Origin: Alphaproteobacteria bacterium | Lineage (GTDB): Bacteria > Pseudomonadota > Alphaproteobacteria > CALKHQ01 | NCBI GenBank assembly: GCA_041396705.1 | Contig: JAWKYB010000002.1 | Location: 186,001-250,000, forward strand | Direction: 5' to 3' | DNA length: 64,000 bases | In this document: piece by piece, positions 53,524-62,081 of the stretch | Numbering within the stretch: the first letter of the stretch is position 1 | Layout of the letters: each line of letters opens with the position of its first letter | The notes under the pieces: generated by a model | Told to the model about the DNA's origin: nothing | What the model saw: the letters and a program-made list of their open reading frames with translations, nothing else | Databases searched by the model: none | Position numbers and translations under genes: made by a program

Positions 53524-54311
53524 GCATGACGGAACCCCTGCTGCTGCGCGAATGCCCGATGCCCGGTGTCGCGCGCCTCACCTTCAACCGGCCGGACAAG
53601 CTGAACGCGCTGTCGACGCCGATGATCGACGCCCTGGACGCGGAGTTGGCGGATATCGCCCGGGATCGCGGCGTGCGCGTGCTGGTGCTGCGCGGCGCGG
53701 GCGACCGCGCGTTCGTCGCCGGCGCCGATATCGGGGAATATCGCGGCGGCCCAACCGAGGCCTTCATCGCCTTTCAGCTGCGCGGACGCGCGGTCTTCGA
53801 CCGCCTGGAGCGGATGCCGCAGCCGGTGATCGCCGCGGTCGACGGCTTCGCCCTCGGCGGCGGGTTCGAGATCGCGCTGTGCGCCGACATCATCGTCGCC
53901 ACCACGCGCGCGCAGTTCGGCCTGCCCGAGGGCCGCCTCGGCCTGTGCCCCGGCGGCGGCGGCACCCAGCGCCTGGTCCGCGCGGTCGGCAAATACGCCG
54001 CGGCCGACATGCTGTTGGCGGGCTGGCGCATCGACGGGCCGCGCGCCCGGCAACTCGGGCTGGCCGCCGATTGCGTCGCGCCGGAGCAGCTGGACGACAT
54101 GGTCATGGCGCGCGCCCGCGCCTGCCTGCGCGTCGCCCCGCGGGCACAGGCGGAGATGAAGCGTTTGCTGCGCGAAGGCTACGACGCGCCGCTGCCGACC
54201 GCGCAGAGCCTGGAACAGGAAGTGCTGTTCCGCCTGTACGGCAGCCGCGACGCCGGCGAGGGCATCGACGCCTTCCTCGACAAGCGCGAACCGGTTTTCA
54301 CGGGGGAATGA
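53520..54311 (+). CDS. Enoyl-CoA hydratase/isomerase (crotonase family)
   Basis: 263 residues; the ATG at 53520 overlaps the permease stop (an ATG two codons on is an alternative). Crotonase signatures: LTFNRPDKLNALSTPMIDAL, AFVAGADIGEYRGGPT (oxyanion hole), AVDGFALGGGFEIALCADII (second oxyanion Gly and Glu position), FGLPEGRLGLCPGGGGTQRL (second acid). Probably hydrates an enoyl-CoA made by the CoA-transferase at 58217 and its partners. Confidence 0.9.
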   Translation: MSMTEPLLLRECPMPGVARLTFNRPDKLNALSTPMIDALDAELADIARDRGVRVLVLRGAGDRAFVAGADIGEYRGGPTEAFIAFQLRGRAVFDRLERMPQPVIAAVDGFALGGGFEIALCADIIVATTRAQFGLPEGRLGLCPGGGGTQRLVRAVGKYAAADMLLAGWRIDGPRARQLGLAADCVAPEQLDDMVMARARACLRVAPRAQAEMKRLLREGYDAPLPTAQSLEQEVLFRLYGSRDAGEGIDAFLDKREPVFTGE

Positions 54312-55096
54312 CGATGCCGAACCCGATGCAGGAGTTCGAGGGCAAGGTCGCCGTCGTGACCGGCGCCGCCATGGGGATCGGCGCGGCCTGCGCCCACCGG
54401 CTGGCCGAAGGCGGGGCCCGGGTCGCGGTGACCGACATCGACGCCGACGCCGGCGAGGCGACCGCCGCCGCGATCCGCGCCGCCGGCCACGACGCCGCCT
54501 TTTTCCGCGCAGACGTCCGTGCCATGGCCGAAATGGAGGCCATGGCCGGCGCCGTCGCCGGGCGCTGGGGCGGGATCGACATCCTGGTCGCCAACGCGGC
54601 CCGCGCCATCGGCGGAGTCGTCGACCAGATCGACGAGGCCGCGTGGGCCGAGGTGATCGACACCAACCTGACCGGGGTATGGCGCAGCATCCGCGTCTCG
54701 GTGCCTTCGATGCGGACGCGCGGCGGCGGGGCGGTCGTGGCGATGTCGTCGGTGCAGGGCCTGATCGGCTTCAAGGGCTGGGCTGCCTATGCCGCGGCCA
54801 AGGGCGCGATCAACGCCCTGGTCCGCCAGGCGGCGGTCGACCTGGCGCCGGCCGGCATCCGCGTCAACGCGGTGGCGCCGGGTACGATCATGACGCCGAT
54901 GAACGAGCGCATCTTCCGCGAGACCCCGGACCCGGAGGCACTGCGCGAGGCCTGGAACCGCGCCCATCCGATCGGCCGTTTCGGCCAGCCGCCCGAGGTG
55001 GCGGAGACGGTGGCCTTCCTCGCCGGCCCGCGCGCCTCATTCATCACCGGCGAGGTCGTGCGGGTCGACGGCGGCCTCGCGATCAAGGGCGAATAG
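54308..55096 (+). CDS. Short-chain dehydrogenase/reductase (classical SDR)
   Basis: 262 residues; ATG overlaps the hydratase stop, and a second ATG two codons later is possible. Cofactor loop VTGAAMGIGAACAHRL, NAARA, catalytic Ser in AMSSVQGLIGF and Tyr-x-x-x-Lys in AAYAAAKGAINAL, and the C-terminal FITGEVVRVDGGLAIKGE. The Asp in VTDIDADAGEA after beta-2 points to NAD(H) preference. Oxidises a hydroxyl of the imported sugar or of a hydroxyacyl intermediate. Confidence 0.9.
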   Translation: MTMPNPMQEFEGKVAVVTGAAMGIGAACAHRLAEGGARVAVTDIDADAGEATAAAIRAAGHDAAFFRADVRAMAEMEAMAGAVAGRWGGIDILVANAARAIGGVVDQIDEAAWAEVIDTNLTGVWRSIRVSVPSMRTRGGGAVVAMSSVQGLIGFKGWAAYAAAKGAINALVRQAAVDLAPAGIRVNAVAPGTIMTPMNERIFRETPDPEALREAWNRAHPIGRFGQPPEVAETVAFLAGPRASFITGEVVRVDGGLAIKGE

Positions 55097-55105
55097 CGCC
55101 AGGCC

Positions 55106-56167
55106 ATGGCAACGGTAAGCCTGTCGAACCTGACCAAGACGTTCGGGTCGTTCGTCGCGATCGAGGCCCTGGACCTGGAGATCGCCGACGGCGAGTTCCT
55201 GGTGCTGCTGGGGCCGTCTGGCTGCGGCAAGACGACGACCATGCGGCTGGTCGCCGGGCTCGACGAGCCGACCCGCGGCGACATCCTGATCGACGGCCAG
55301 CGTGTCAACGACAAGCCGGCGCGCGACCGCGACCTCGCCATGGTGTTCCAGAACGATGCGCTGTACCCGCACATGACGGTGGGCCAGAACATCGGCTATC
55401 CGCTGAAAATCCGCCGCGTGCCGATGGCGGAGCGCGTGCGCAGGGTGCGCGAGGCGGCAGCCAAGGTCGAGCTGGAGGCCCTGCTCGCCCGCCGCCCGGC
55501 CGAGCTGTCCGGCGGCCAGCGCCAGCGCGTGGCGCTGGCCCGCGCGATCGTGCGCACGCCGCGCCTGTTCCTGATGGACGAGCCCCTGTCCAACCTGGAT
55601 GCCAAGCTGCGCACGGTGATGCGCGCGCAGCTGAAGCACCTGCAGCGCGAACTGGGCACCACCACGATCTATGTGACCCACGACCAGGTCGAGGCGATGA
55701 CGCTGGCCGACCGGATCGTGGTGCTGAACAACGCCCGCATCCAGCAGGTCGGTACGCCCGCCGAAATCTATGGCAGGCCGGCCAACGCCTTCGTTGCCGG
55801 CTTCATCGGATCGCCGCCGATGAACCTGCTGGACGGGACCGTGGAAGCCGGCCATTTCCGGCACCCGGGGGGCAGCGTGCCGGTGCGGGCGGCGGATGGC
55901 ATCCGTGCCCTGCTCGGCCAGCGCCCGGAGGACATCGCGGTTGTGCCGGCCGCGGACGGCGACCTGCGCGGCCGGGTCTATTCCTCCGAGCTGCTCGGCG
56001 ACGTCGTGCTGCTGACGGTCGAAATCGCCGGCGTGCTTGTCGTGGTCAAGGTTCCCGCCGGCGCCGGGCAGGCCATGGGCGAGGCGGTCGGCCTGCGCTT
56101 CGACCGCGACAAGCTGCACCTGTTCGCCGCCGACGGCGGAAGCCGGATCGGAGATTTCGCGTCATGA
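55106..56167 (+). CDS. ABC transporter ATPase (UgpC/MalK-like)
   Basis: 353 residues. Walker A GPSGCGKTTTMRLVAG, signature LSGGQRQRVALARAI, Walker B LFLMDEPLSNLDAKLR, switch YVTHDQVEAM, then a TOBE domain from about residue 235 (PPMNLLDGTVEAGHFRH, LLGQRPEDIAVVPA). Provides energy for the 51803/52687 permeases although two enzyme genes intervene. Stop overlaps the next start by ATGA. Confidence 0.9.
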   Translation: MATVSLSNLTKTFGSFVAIEALDLEIADGEFLVLLGPSGCGKTTTMRLVAGLDEPTRGDILIDGQRVNDKPARDRDLAMVFQNDALYPHMTVGQNIGYPLKIRRVPMAERVRRVREAAAKVELEALLARRPAELSGGQRQRVALARAIVRTPRLFLMDEPLSNLDAKLRTVMRAQLKHLQRELGTTTIYVTHDQVEAMTLADRIVVLNNARIQQVGTPAEIYGRPANAFVAGFIGSPPMNLLDGTVEAGHFRHPGGSVPVRAADGIRALLGQRPEDIAVVPAADGDLRGRVYSSELLGDVVLLTVEIAGVLVVVKVPAGAGQAMGEAVGLRFDRDKLHLFAADGGSRIGDFAS

Positions 56168-57060
56168 CCAGCTATCGGTTCGAAACCGGGGGCCCGACGT
56201 TGCTGCCGATGGAACGCGCCCGTGTCCACTTCGACGGCCTGTTCTCCGAGCCGCGGTTGCGCCACCCCGAGGGCGTCGCGGTCGGGCCGGACGGCGCCGT
56301 GTGGTGCGGCAGCGAGGACGGCGACATCCTGCGCATCGCCGCCGACGGCGCCGGGCTGGAACGCGTCGCCGGAACCGGCGGCTTCACCCTGGGCCTCGCC
56401 TTCGACGGCGACCGTGCGCTGTTCGCGTGCGATCTGCGGGCTGCGGCGGTGTTCCGGCTCGACCTCGCCGACCGCAGCCTGACCCGGTTCACCGGGCCCG
56501 GCATCCGCATCCCCAACTATCCGCTGGTCGACCGCGCCCGCGGCCTGCTGTTCGTCTCCGACAGCTACGGTTTCGGCACGCCCGGACCCGGCATCTGGGC
56601 CTATGACCTCGAGTCCGGCGCGGGCGGCCTGTGGTACGACCGCGCGCTGAACTTCGCCAACGGGCTCGCCATGCGCAGCGGCGAGGACGCCGTCTATGTC
56701 TGCGAGACCTTCGCCCGCACGGTCACCCGCATCCCGATCCGCGCCGACGGCAGCGCCGGCGCGCCGGAGACCTTCGCGACGGAGCTGCCGGGCCTGCCGG
56801 ACGGCATCGCCTTCGATTCCGCCGGCAACCTGGTTGTCGCCTGCTACGAGCCGTCGCGCCTGCTGCGTGTCGCCGCCGACGGCAGCCGCACCGACGTGCT
56901 GATCGAGGACCCGACCGCGCACCTGCTCTGCCACCCGACCAACATCGCCTTCGACGGCAGCACGCTTTACACCGCCAACCTGGGCCGGTGGCACATCACC
57001 CGGGTGGCGATGGACATCGGCGCCGAGCCGCTCTGGCGCGCGGCACAGGGCGGCACATGA
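56164..57060 (+). CDS. SMP-30/gluconolactonase family lactonase
   Basis: 298 residues from the ATG overlapping the ATPase stop. A six-bladed propeller: first metal Glu in LRHPEGVAVGPDGAVWC, Asn in NYPLVDRARGLLFVSDSYGF and NFANGLAMRSGEDAVYVCET, Asp in GLPDGIAFDSAGNLVVACYE. These enzymes open sugar lactones using calcium or zinc. Position inside a sugar-import operon with a dehydrogenase suggests the SDR makes a lactone that this enzyme opens. Confidence 0.87.
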   Translation: MTSYRFETGGPTLLPMERARVHFDGLFSEPRLRHPEGVAVGPDGAVWCGSEDGDILRIAADGAGLERVAGTGGFTLGLAFDGDRALFACDLRAAAVFRLDLADRSLTRFTGPGIRIPNYPLVDRARGLLFVSDSYGFGTPGPGIWAYDLESGAGGLWYDRALNFANGLAMRSGEDAVYVCETFARTVTRIPIRADGSAGAPETFATELPGLPDGIAFDSAGNLVVACYEPSRLLRVAADGSRTDVLIEDPTAHLLCHPTNIAFDGSTLYTANLGRWHITRVAMDIGAEPLWRAAQGGT

Positions 57061-58220
57061 GCGCCGCGTTCAGCGGCCTGACCTGGGACCACCCGCGCGG
57101 CTACGACGCACTCGCGGCGGCGGCCGCAATGGCCAGCGCCGGTCATGCGCGCCCGCTGGTGCAGTGGGACAGGCAGCCGCTGGAAGGGTTCGAAAGCGCG
57201 CCGATCGGCGAACTCGCCGCGCGGCACGACCTGCTGGTTCTCGACCACCCGCATATCGGCGAGGCGGCGGCGCTCGATTGCCTGCAACCGCTGGAGGCGC
57301 TGTACCCGGCGGACCGGATCGCCGCCTGGCGTCGCCAATCGGTCGGCGCCGCGCTGGACTCCTATGTCTGGGCAGGCAGGACCTGGGCTCTGCCGCTGGA
57401 TGTCGCCATGCAGGTCTGCGCGCGCCGCCCCGACCGGGTTGCCGACGCGCCCGGCGACTGGGACGCGGTCGTCCGCCTCGCCGAGCGGCTGCCGGTGGCG
57501 ATCTCGGTCGCCGGACCGCATCCGCTGCTCATGCTGTTCGCGATCGCCGCCGGCCATGGCGCATTGCCTGGCGGCGACGACCTGCTCGACGACCGCGTCG
57601 CGACGGACGCGCTGGCGCTGATGCACCGGCTGCACAAGCTCGCGCCGTCGGGAACCGCCAGCCTGAACCCGATCGCGCTGCTCGAAGCCATGGCGACCGG
57701 CGATGCCATCGCGCTGGTCCCGCTGGTCTTCGGCTACGTGACCTACGCCATGCCCGGCACCCGCGCGCATGCCCTCGGCTTCACCGATGCGCCGCGCGTA
57801 TCGGGCAGCGGGCGACGCGGCTCGGTGCTGGGCGGCACCGGAATCGGCATCACCCGCCGGGCGGTGCCGGACGCGGCCCTGCTGGCGCACCTTGCCTGGC
57901 TGATGGACCCACGCACCCAGACCGCGTTCGTACCGGCGCACGGCGGCCAGCCATCGGCCCGCGACGCCTGGACCGACGCCGGCGTCAACGCCGCCTGCGG
58001 CGGCTTCTATCGCGATACGCTGGCCACCGCCGAGACCGCCCTCGTGCGGCCGCGCTTCGACGGCTACGTCGCCTTCCAGAGCCGCGCCGGCGAACGCATT
58101 CGCCGCGCCCTCGCAGCGGCCGAGCCGGCCGCGGTCACGCTGGCGGGCCTGCGCGACGACTGGCGCCATGCCCGCGCCGCCGCCCGCGGCGACCTCGACG
58201 ACACAAGGAGCATCCGATGA
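57057..58220 (+). CDS. ABC binding-protein homologue without signal peptide
   Basis: 387 residues; ATG overlaps the lactonase stop. It starts directly at SGLTWDHPRGYDALAAAAAM, the first strand of a solute-binding-protein fold, and no hydrophobic leader can be added because the gene start is fixed by the overlap. LLVLDHPHIGEAAALDCLQP, RTWALPLDVAMQVCARRPDR and LAHLAWLMDPRTQTAFVPAH are in the positions of extracellular sugar-binding proteins. It should stay in the cytoplasm, perhaps as a metabolite sensor or carrier for the adjacent CoA-transferase. Relatives beside CoA-transferase genes are known to be annotated as binding proteins, with no established role. Confidence 0.75.
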   Translation: MSAAFSGLTWDHPRGYDALAAAAAMASAGHARPLVQWDRQPLEGFESAPIGELAARHDLLVLDHPHIGEAAALDCLQPLEALYPADRIAAWRRQSVGAALDSYVWAGRTWALPLDVAMQVCARRPDRVADAPGDWDAVVRLAERLPVAISVAGPHPLLMLFAIAAGHGALPGGDDLLDDRVATDALALMHRLHKLAPSGTASLNPIALLEAMATGDAIALVPLVFGYVTYAMPGTRAHALGFTDAPRVSGSGRRGSVLGGTGIGITRRAVPDAALLAHLAWLMDPRTQTAFVPAHGGQPSARDAWTDAGVNAACGGFYRDTLATAETALVRPRFDGYVAFQSRAGERIRRALAAAEPAAVTLAGLRDDWRHARAAARGDLDDTRSIR

Positions 58221-59431
58221 CCGAAGGTGCGCTCGAGGGCCTTCGCGTCCTCGACTTCTCCCACCTGTTGCAGGGGCCGTTCGCGACCCAGCTGCTCGCC
58301 GACCTGGGCGCGGACGTGATCAAGATCGAGCGACCGGGCAAGGGCGACCTGTTTCGCTCGCTGACCTTCAACAACCGCTGGGTCGGCGGCACCGAAAGCC
58401 CCAACTTCCTCGCCTGGAACCGCAACAAGCGGTCGCTTGCGCTGGACCTGAAGGCACCGGAAGCCAAGGAGATCGTCTTCCGCCTCGCGGCCGATGCGGA
58501 TGTGGTGGTGCAGAACTTCCGTCCCGGCGTGATGCAGCGCCTCGGCTACGGCTACGAGGCATTCAAGGCGGTCAACCCGCGGATCGTCTATTGCTCGGGT
58601 TCGGGCTACGGCGAGAGCGGGCCCTATGTCGACCGGCCCGGGCAGGACATGCTGCTGCAGGGCCTGACCGGCCTGATGGCGGCCACCGGGCGCGGCGACG
58701 GGCCGCCGGTGCCGGTCGGCGCCGGCTTCTCCGACCAGATCGGCGCAATGAACATGGTCTATGCGATCCTGGCGTCGCTGCTGTGGCGGGAGCGATCGGG
58801 ACGCGGCCAGGAGATCAGGATCGACCTGATGTCCGGCATGCTTGCCCACCAGGGCCAGGAAATGGTGATGGCGCTGAACTTCGGCCAGGACTTCCGGCGG
58901 CCGCACTCGGGCATCGGCCATCCCGGCATGGATGCGCCGTTCGGCGTCTACCCGACCAGCGACGGCTGGGTGACCATCGCGATGAGCCCGTTCGCGACCC
59001 TGGTCGGCGTGCTCGGCGACGACAGCCTGCTGGTCTATGACGATCCGCAGACGCTGTTCGACCGCCGCGACGAGGTCTGGGAGAAGCTGGCGGCCCACAC
59101 CCGGACCTGGACCACCGCCGACCTGCTGGCTGCCATGCTGGCGGTCGACATCTGGTGCGGCGAAGTCAAGACGCACCTGCAGGCGGCGGACGATCCGCAG
59201 GTGCGCCACATGGGCTGCATCGCCAGCTACGAGCACCCCACGGCCGGCACGGTGCAGGTGGTGGCGCCGGCGCCAAGGCTGGGTGAGACGCCGGCCACGA
59301 TCCGCCGCCCGGCGCCGCTGGTCGGCGAGCACTCCGCCGAGATCCTGGCCGGGATCGGATATGCGGAAGCGGATGTCGAACGCCTGGTCGCGGCCGGCAT
59401 CGTCGGCGAGCCGGCACCCGAACCGGCCTAG
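58217..59431 (+). CDS. CaiB/BaiF family (class III) CoA-transferase
   Basis: 404 residues; ATG overlaps the previous stop, AAGGAG upstream. VLDFSHLLQGPFATQLLADL, GADVIKIERPGKGDLF, WNRNKRSLALDLKAP and the catalytic Asp region DRPGQDMLLQGLTGLM (family xQD, Asp acylated) are seen. It activates a carboxylate product of the pathway for the hydratase upstream. It is only distantly similar to the 20466 transferase (Tyr-Asp in place of Gln-Asp), so the two serve different acids. Confidence 0.9.
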   Translation: MTEGALEGLRVLDFSHLLQGPFATQLLADLGADVIKIERPGKGDLFRSLTFNNRWVGGTESPNFLAWNRNKRSLALDLKAPEAKEIVFRLAADADVVVQNFRPGVMQRLGYGYEAFKAVNPRIVYCSGSGYGESGPYVDRPGQDMLLQGLTGLMAATGRGDGPPVPVGAGFSDQIGAMNMVYAILASLLWRERSGRGQEIRIDLMSGMLAHQGQEMVMALNFGQDFRRPHSGIGHPGMDAPFGVYPTSDGWVTIAMSPFATLVGVLGDDSLLVYDDPQTLFDRRDEVWEKLAAHTRTWTTADLLAAMLAVDIWCGEVKTHLQAADDPQVRHMGCIASYEHPTAGTVQVVAPAPRLGETPATIRRPAPLVGEHSAEILAGIGYAEADVERLVAAGIVGEPAPEPA

Positions 59432-59532
59432 CGGCGCAGCGCGCTGCGCTGGCGCCAGCGCGGCAACGTGTCTAACGTGCGCGCGTCGGCGACCCGCCGT
59501 CCCGCCCACTTCGAACTTTTCCAGAGCGCAGA

Positions 59533-60243
59533 ATGAACCCGAACACCAGGACCAGGCTCGCCGGCGTCTCCGTCGCGACGCTGTCGACCGCATTGTTCAA
59601 GCGCGGTCTGCGCAATCAGGTTATCCAGGATGTGCGCCCGGTGGCGCCCAAGGGCCGCAACATGGTCGGCCCCGCCTACACCCTGCGCTATGTGCCGGCG
59701 CGCGAGGACCGCAACACGATGGACGTGTTCCGCAACCCGGACCATCCGCAGCGCAAGGCCATCGAGACCTGCCCGGCGGGCCACGTGCTGGTGATGGACA
59801 GCCGCAAGAACCCGCGCGCAGCCTCGGCGGGCGACATTCTGGTCACGCGGCTGATGCAGCGCGGCGGTGCCGGCGTGGTGACCGACGGCGGGTTCCGCGA
59901 CGCGCACCGGATCGCCGAGCTCGACATCCCCGCCTACCACAACCGGCCGTCGAGCCCGACCAATCTGACGCTGCACGAGGCCATCGACCTCGACGTTCCC
60001 ATCGCCTGCGGGGACGTGGCGGTGTTTCCGGGCGACGTCCTGGTCGGCGACGACGACTGCGTGATCGTCATTCCGCAGCACCTGGCGGACGAGATCGCGA
60101 CCGAGGCTGTGGAAATGACCGCCTATGAGGATTTCGTGGTCGAGAAGGTGCGGGCCGGCTGCAGCATCGTCGGCCTCTATCCGCCGACCGACGAGGCCAA
60201 CCTGCGCGCATTCGCCGCCTGGCGCCAGGCCAACGGGCGGTAG
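59533..60243 (+). CDS. RraA-like (HMG/CHA aldolase-type) protein
   Basis: 236 residues. Shared features: VSVATLSTALFKRGLRNQ, MVGPAYTLRYVPA, GDILVTRLMQRGGAGVVTD and GGFRDAHRIAELDIPAY, where the Gly-Asp and the Arg-Asp pair form the metal and pyruvate site of 4-hydroxy-4-methyl-2-oxoglutarate/4-carboxy-4-hydroxy-2-oxoadipate aldolases. RNase-E inhibitor RraA is shorter (about 160 residues). Here, 100 bases after the CoA-transferase, a retro-aldol or decarboxylase role at the end of the sugar-acid pathway is more likely than RNA control. Confidence 0.82.
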   Translation: MNPNTRTRLAGVSVATLSTALFKRGLRNQVIQDVRPVAPKGRNMVGPAYTLRYVPAREDRNTMDVFRNPDHPQRKAIETCPAGHVLVMDSRKNPRAASAGDILVTRLMQRGGAGVVTDGGFRDAHRIAELDIPAYHNRPSSPTNLTLHEAIDLDVPIACGDVAVFPGDVLVGDDDCVIVIPQHLADEIATEAVEMTAYEDFVVEKVRAGCSIVGLYPPTDEANLRAFAAWRQANGR

Positions 60244-60354
60244 CCCTCGCCCCCCAAACAGAGCTGCCGGACGACGGCCGCCTGCTTCACGCCGAGACGG
60301 CCGCCGCCGGCAGGTGTCACCTCGCCTTGCAACCGCCCGCGATGTACGGCCACT

Positions 60355-60453
60355 CCGTCATCGCGAGGCGCGCAGCGACGTGGCGATCCAGGACCGCTGC
60401 AACGGGCCGCTTCGCCGGACTGCCGCGCCGCCTTCGGCGGCTCGCAACGACGG
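60355..60453. repeat. Dispersed palindromic element, type B (most complete copy)
   Basis: Left arm 60355-60391 (core CGCGCAGCGACGTGGCGATC) and right arm 60417-60453 (core CGCCGCCTTCGGCGGCTCGC) are the same two arms found, inverted, at 30991-31093 and partly at 10151-10256. The right arm itself contains a GCCGCC/GGCGGC hairpin. Its position after the RraA-like gene would allow it to serve as an mRNA end or barrier. Confidence 0.78.
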
Positions 60454-60552
60454 ACCACGGACCGCGCGGCTGCGTCCCTCTTCGCCTGCCGCCCGGCCGG
60501 AGCCGGCCAATTCGGCGACCCAAGCCTGTTGACACCGCCACGCGCACGGTGC

Positions 60553-60568
60553 GACTAATATATTAGTC
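60553..60568. promoter_or_regulatory. Perfect 16-base palindrome GACTAATATATTAGTC, candidate GntR operator
   Basis: GACTAATA is followed directly by its reverse complement TATTAGTC, in the promoter zone of the TRAP operon and 29 bases before the start codon. GntR/FCD regulators bind short AT-rich palindromes of this form, and a GntR/FCD gene lies at the end of this operon (63386). Confidence 0.55.
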
Positions 60569-60596
60569 TACAATAATACGACTGGGAGGAACTCCA

Positions 60597-61577
60597 ATGG
60601 TCAAACGATTGGAATTGCTGGGTATTCCGGCGGTGTTGGCGTCGGTCCTGGTGCTGGCGGCGCCCGCCGAAGCGCAGACGACGCTGCGCATCGGCACCGT
60701 GCTGGCGCCCGACGACCCGATGGGACAGGGACTGGAGCGCTTCAAGGCCGAGGTCGAGGCCGCCACCAACGGCGAGGTCCTGGTCGAGGTGTTCCACAAC
60801 TCGCAGCTGGGCGACACCACAGAGATGCTGGACCAGGCCCGCGCCGGCGCCAACGTCGGCACGGTCACCGACGTGGCCCGGCTTTCCAGCTTCGTGCCGT
60901 CGCTGGCGATCATGTCGGCGCCGTTCCTGTTCGACACCTACGACGATGCGGACAGGTTCGCGATCTCGCCGGAATACCTGGCCTGGGGCGACCAGCTGGC
61001 GGAGGAAGCCGGCATCGTCATGCTCGCCTCGAACTGGTACCAGGGTGCGCGTCACGCGCTCACCCAGATGCCGATCGAGACGCCGGCCGACTTGGCCGGG
61101 GTGCGGATGCGCACGATCGGCGCGCCGGTATGGATCGAGACCATCCGCGCGATGGGTGCGGAGCCGACCCCGATGCCGTGGGGCGAGGTCTACTCCGCCC
61201 TGCAGACCGGAACGCTCGACGCCGCCGAGGCGCAGCCGACCGCGATCTGGGGCGCCAAGCTGTATGAGGTCGTCAGCAACGTCACGCTGACCGGGCATAT
61301 CCAGCTGGTGACCGCGCTGGTGATCGGCAAGGACACCTGGGACGAGATCACACCGGAGAACCAGGCGATCGTGCGCAGTCTCGCGGTCGAGAACGGGCGT
61401 TATGCCTCCGGCCTCACCATCGAGCTGGGCGAGAAAGCCCTGCAGGACGTCGCCGCCGCCGGCGTCGAGGTTCGCGAGGTCGACCTCGCCCCGTTCAAGG
61501 AGGCGGTTGCCGGCGTCTACGAACTGCTCGATCTGACTGCGGAAGCGGGGATCGTCAGGGACGTTCTGGCCCGCTGA
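60597..61577 (+). CDS. TRAP transporter periplasmic binding protein (DctP family)
   Basis: 326 residues; ATG preceded by GGGAGGAACTCCA. Sec signal VKRLELLGIPAVLASVLVLA ending AEAQ. Mature protein: LRIGTVLAPDDPMGQGLERF, FHNSQLGDTTEMLDQARAGA and the ligand segment DLAGVRMRTIGAPVWIET, in which MRTIG carries the conserved carboxylate-binding Arg. It binds an organic acid for the 61626/62081 membrane pair. It is not closely similar to the DctP at 22062. Confidence 0.9.
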   Translation: MVKRLELLGIPAVLASVLVLAAPAEAQTTLRIGTVLAPDDPMGQGLERFKAEVEAATNGEVLVEVFHNSQLGDTTEMLDQARAGANVGTVTDVARLSSFVPSLAIMSAPFLFDTYDDADRFAISPEYLAWGDQLAEEAGIVMLASNWYQGARHALTQMPIETPADLAGVRMRTIGAPVWIETIRAMGAEPTPMPWGEVYSALQTGTLDAAEAQPTAIWGAKLYEVVSNVTLTGHIQLVTALVIGKDTWDEITPENQAIVRSLAVENGRYASGLTIELGEKALQDVAAAGVEVREVDLAPFKEAVAGVYELLDLTAEAGIVRDVLAR

Positions 61578-61582
61578 CGGCC

Positions 61583-61600
61583 GGCACAGGCACAGGCACA
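61583..61600. repeat. Three tandem GGCACA units
   Basis: A short hexanucleotide run between the binding-protein and small-permease genes, just after the stop. Likely a simple-sequence expansion; no function is visible. Confidence 0.5.
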
Positions 61601-61625
61601 GGCATTCGACAGGCACGATCCCCCC

Positions 61626-62081
61626 ATGTATCGGCGCGTGGAGTTTGCCTGTGCCATCGCCATTCTCGCGGCGATCGTCGTCCTGGTCGGCGTGGCCTCG
61701 GTCGCCCGCACCCTGGGTGCGCCGATCATCTGGTCGGTCGAGATCGCGCAGCTGCTGTTCGTTTGGGAGTGCATGCTGGCCGCCGATCTCGCCATGCAGC
61801 ACGACCGTCACTTCGGCTTGTCGGTGCTGCTCGACCGGCTCGGCACGCGCGCCCGCCGGATCGTCGTGATCGGCAATCTGCTCGTACTCATCGCCCTGCT
61901 CGGCTTCCTGCTGGTCTATGCCGTGATCAACACCGGCCTGATGCACCCGCGGCTGATCGGCGCGACGCAGATGAATGCGTCCCTGGTCCACGCGGCGATG
62001 CCGTTCGGACTGGCGCTGATGCTGCGGACGCTTGCGGTCAAGCTGTGGCATGCCATCGCAGAAATGCGCGGTACCTCCTGA
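61626..62081 (+). CDS. TRAP transporter small permease (DctQ family)
   Basis: 151 residues with four hydrophobic helices (CAIAILAAIVVLVGVASVAR; LLVLIALLGFLLVYAVINTG). The segment GAPIIWSVEIAQLLFVWECM is the conserved DctQ core. No clear ribosome site before the ATG at 61626. Its final base is shared with the A of the dctM start. Confidence 0.87.
   Translation: MYRRVEFACAIAILAAIVVLVGVASVARTLGAPIIWSVEIAQLLFVWECMLAADLAMQHDRHFGLSVLLDRLGTRARRIVVIGNLLVLIALLGFLLVYAVINTGLMHPRLIGATQMNASLVHAAMPFGLALMLRTLAVKLWHAIAEMRGTS

Larger units (their letters stand above)
60244..60596. other. Gene-free interval holding a dispersed repeat and the promoter of the second TRAP operon
   Basis: 353 bases between the RraA-like gene and the TRAP binding protein. 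It contains the type B palindromic element (60355-60453), a TTGACA at 60529-60534, the perfect palindrome at 60553-60568 and a TACAAT at 60569-60574. The last 60 bases are much richer in A and T than the surroundings. No open frame here looks like a gene. Confidence 0.6.

Noticed and set aside
61583..61600. GGCACA tandem units as a possible array or regulatory repeat
   Set aside because: Only three short units without spacers; a simple-sequence run.
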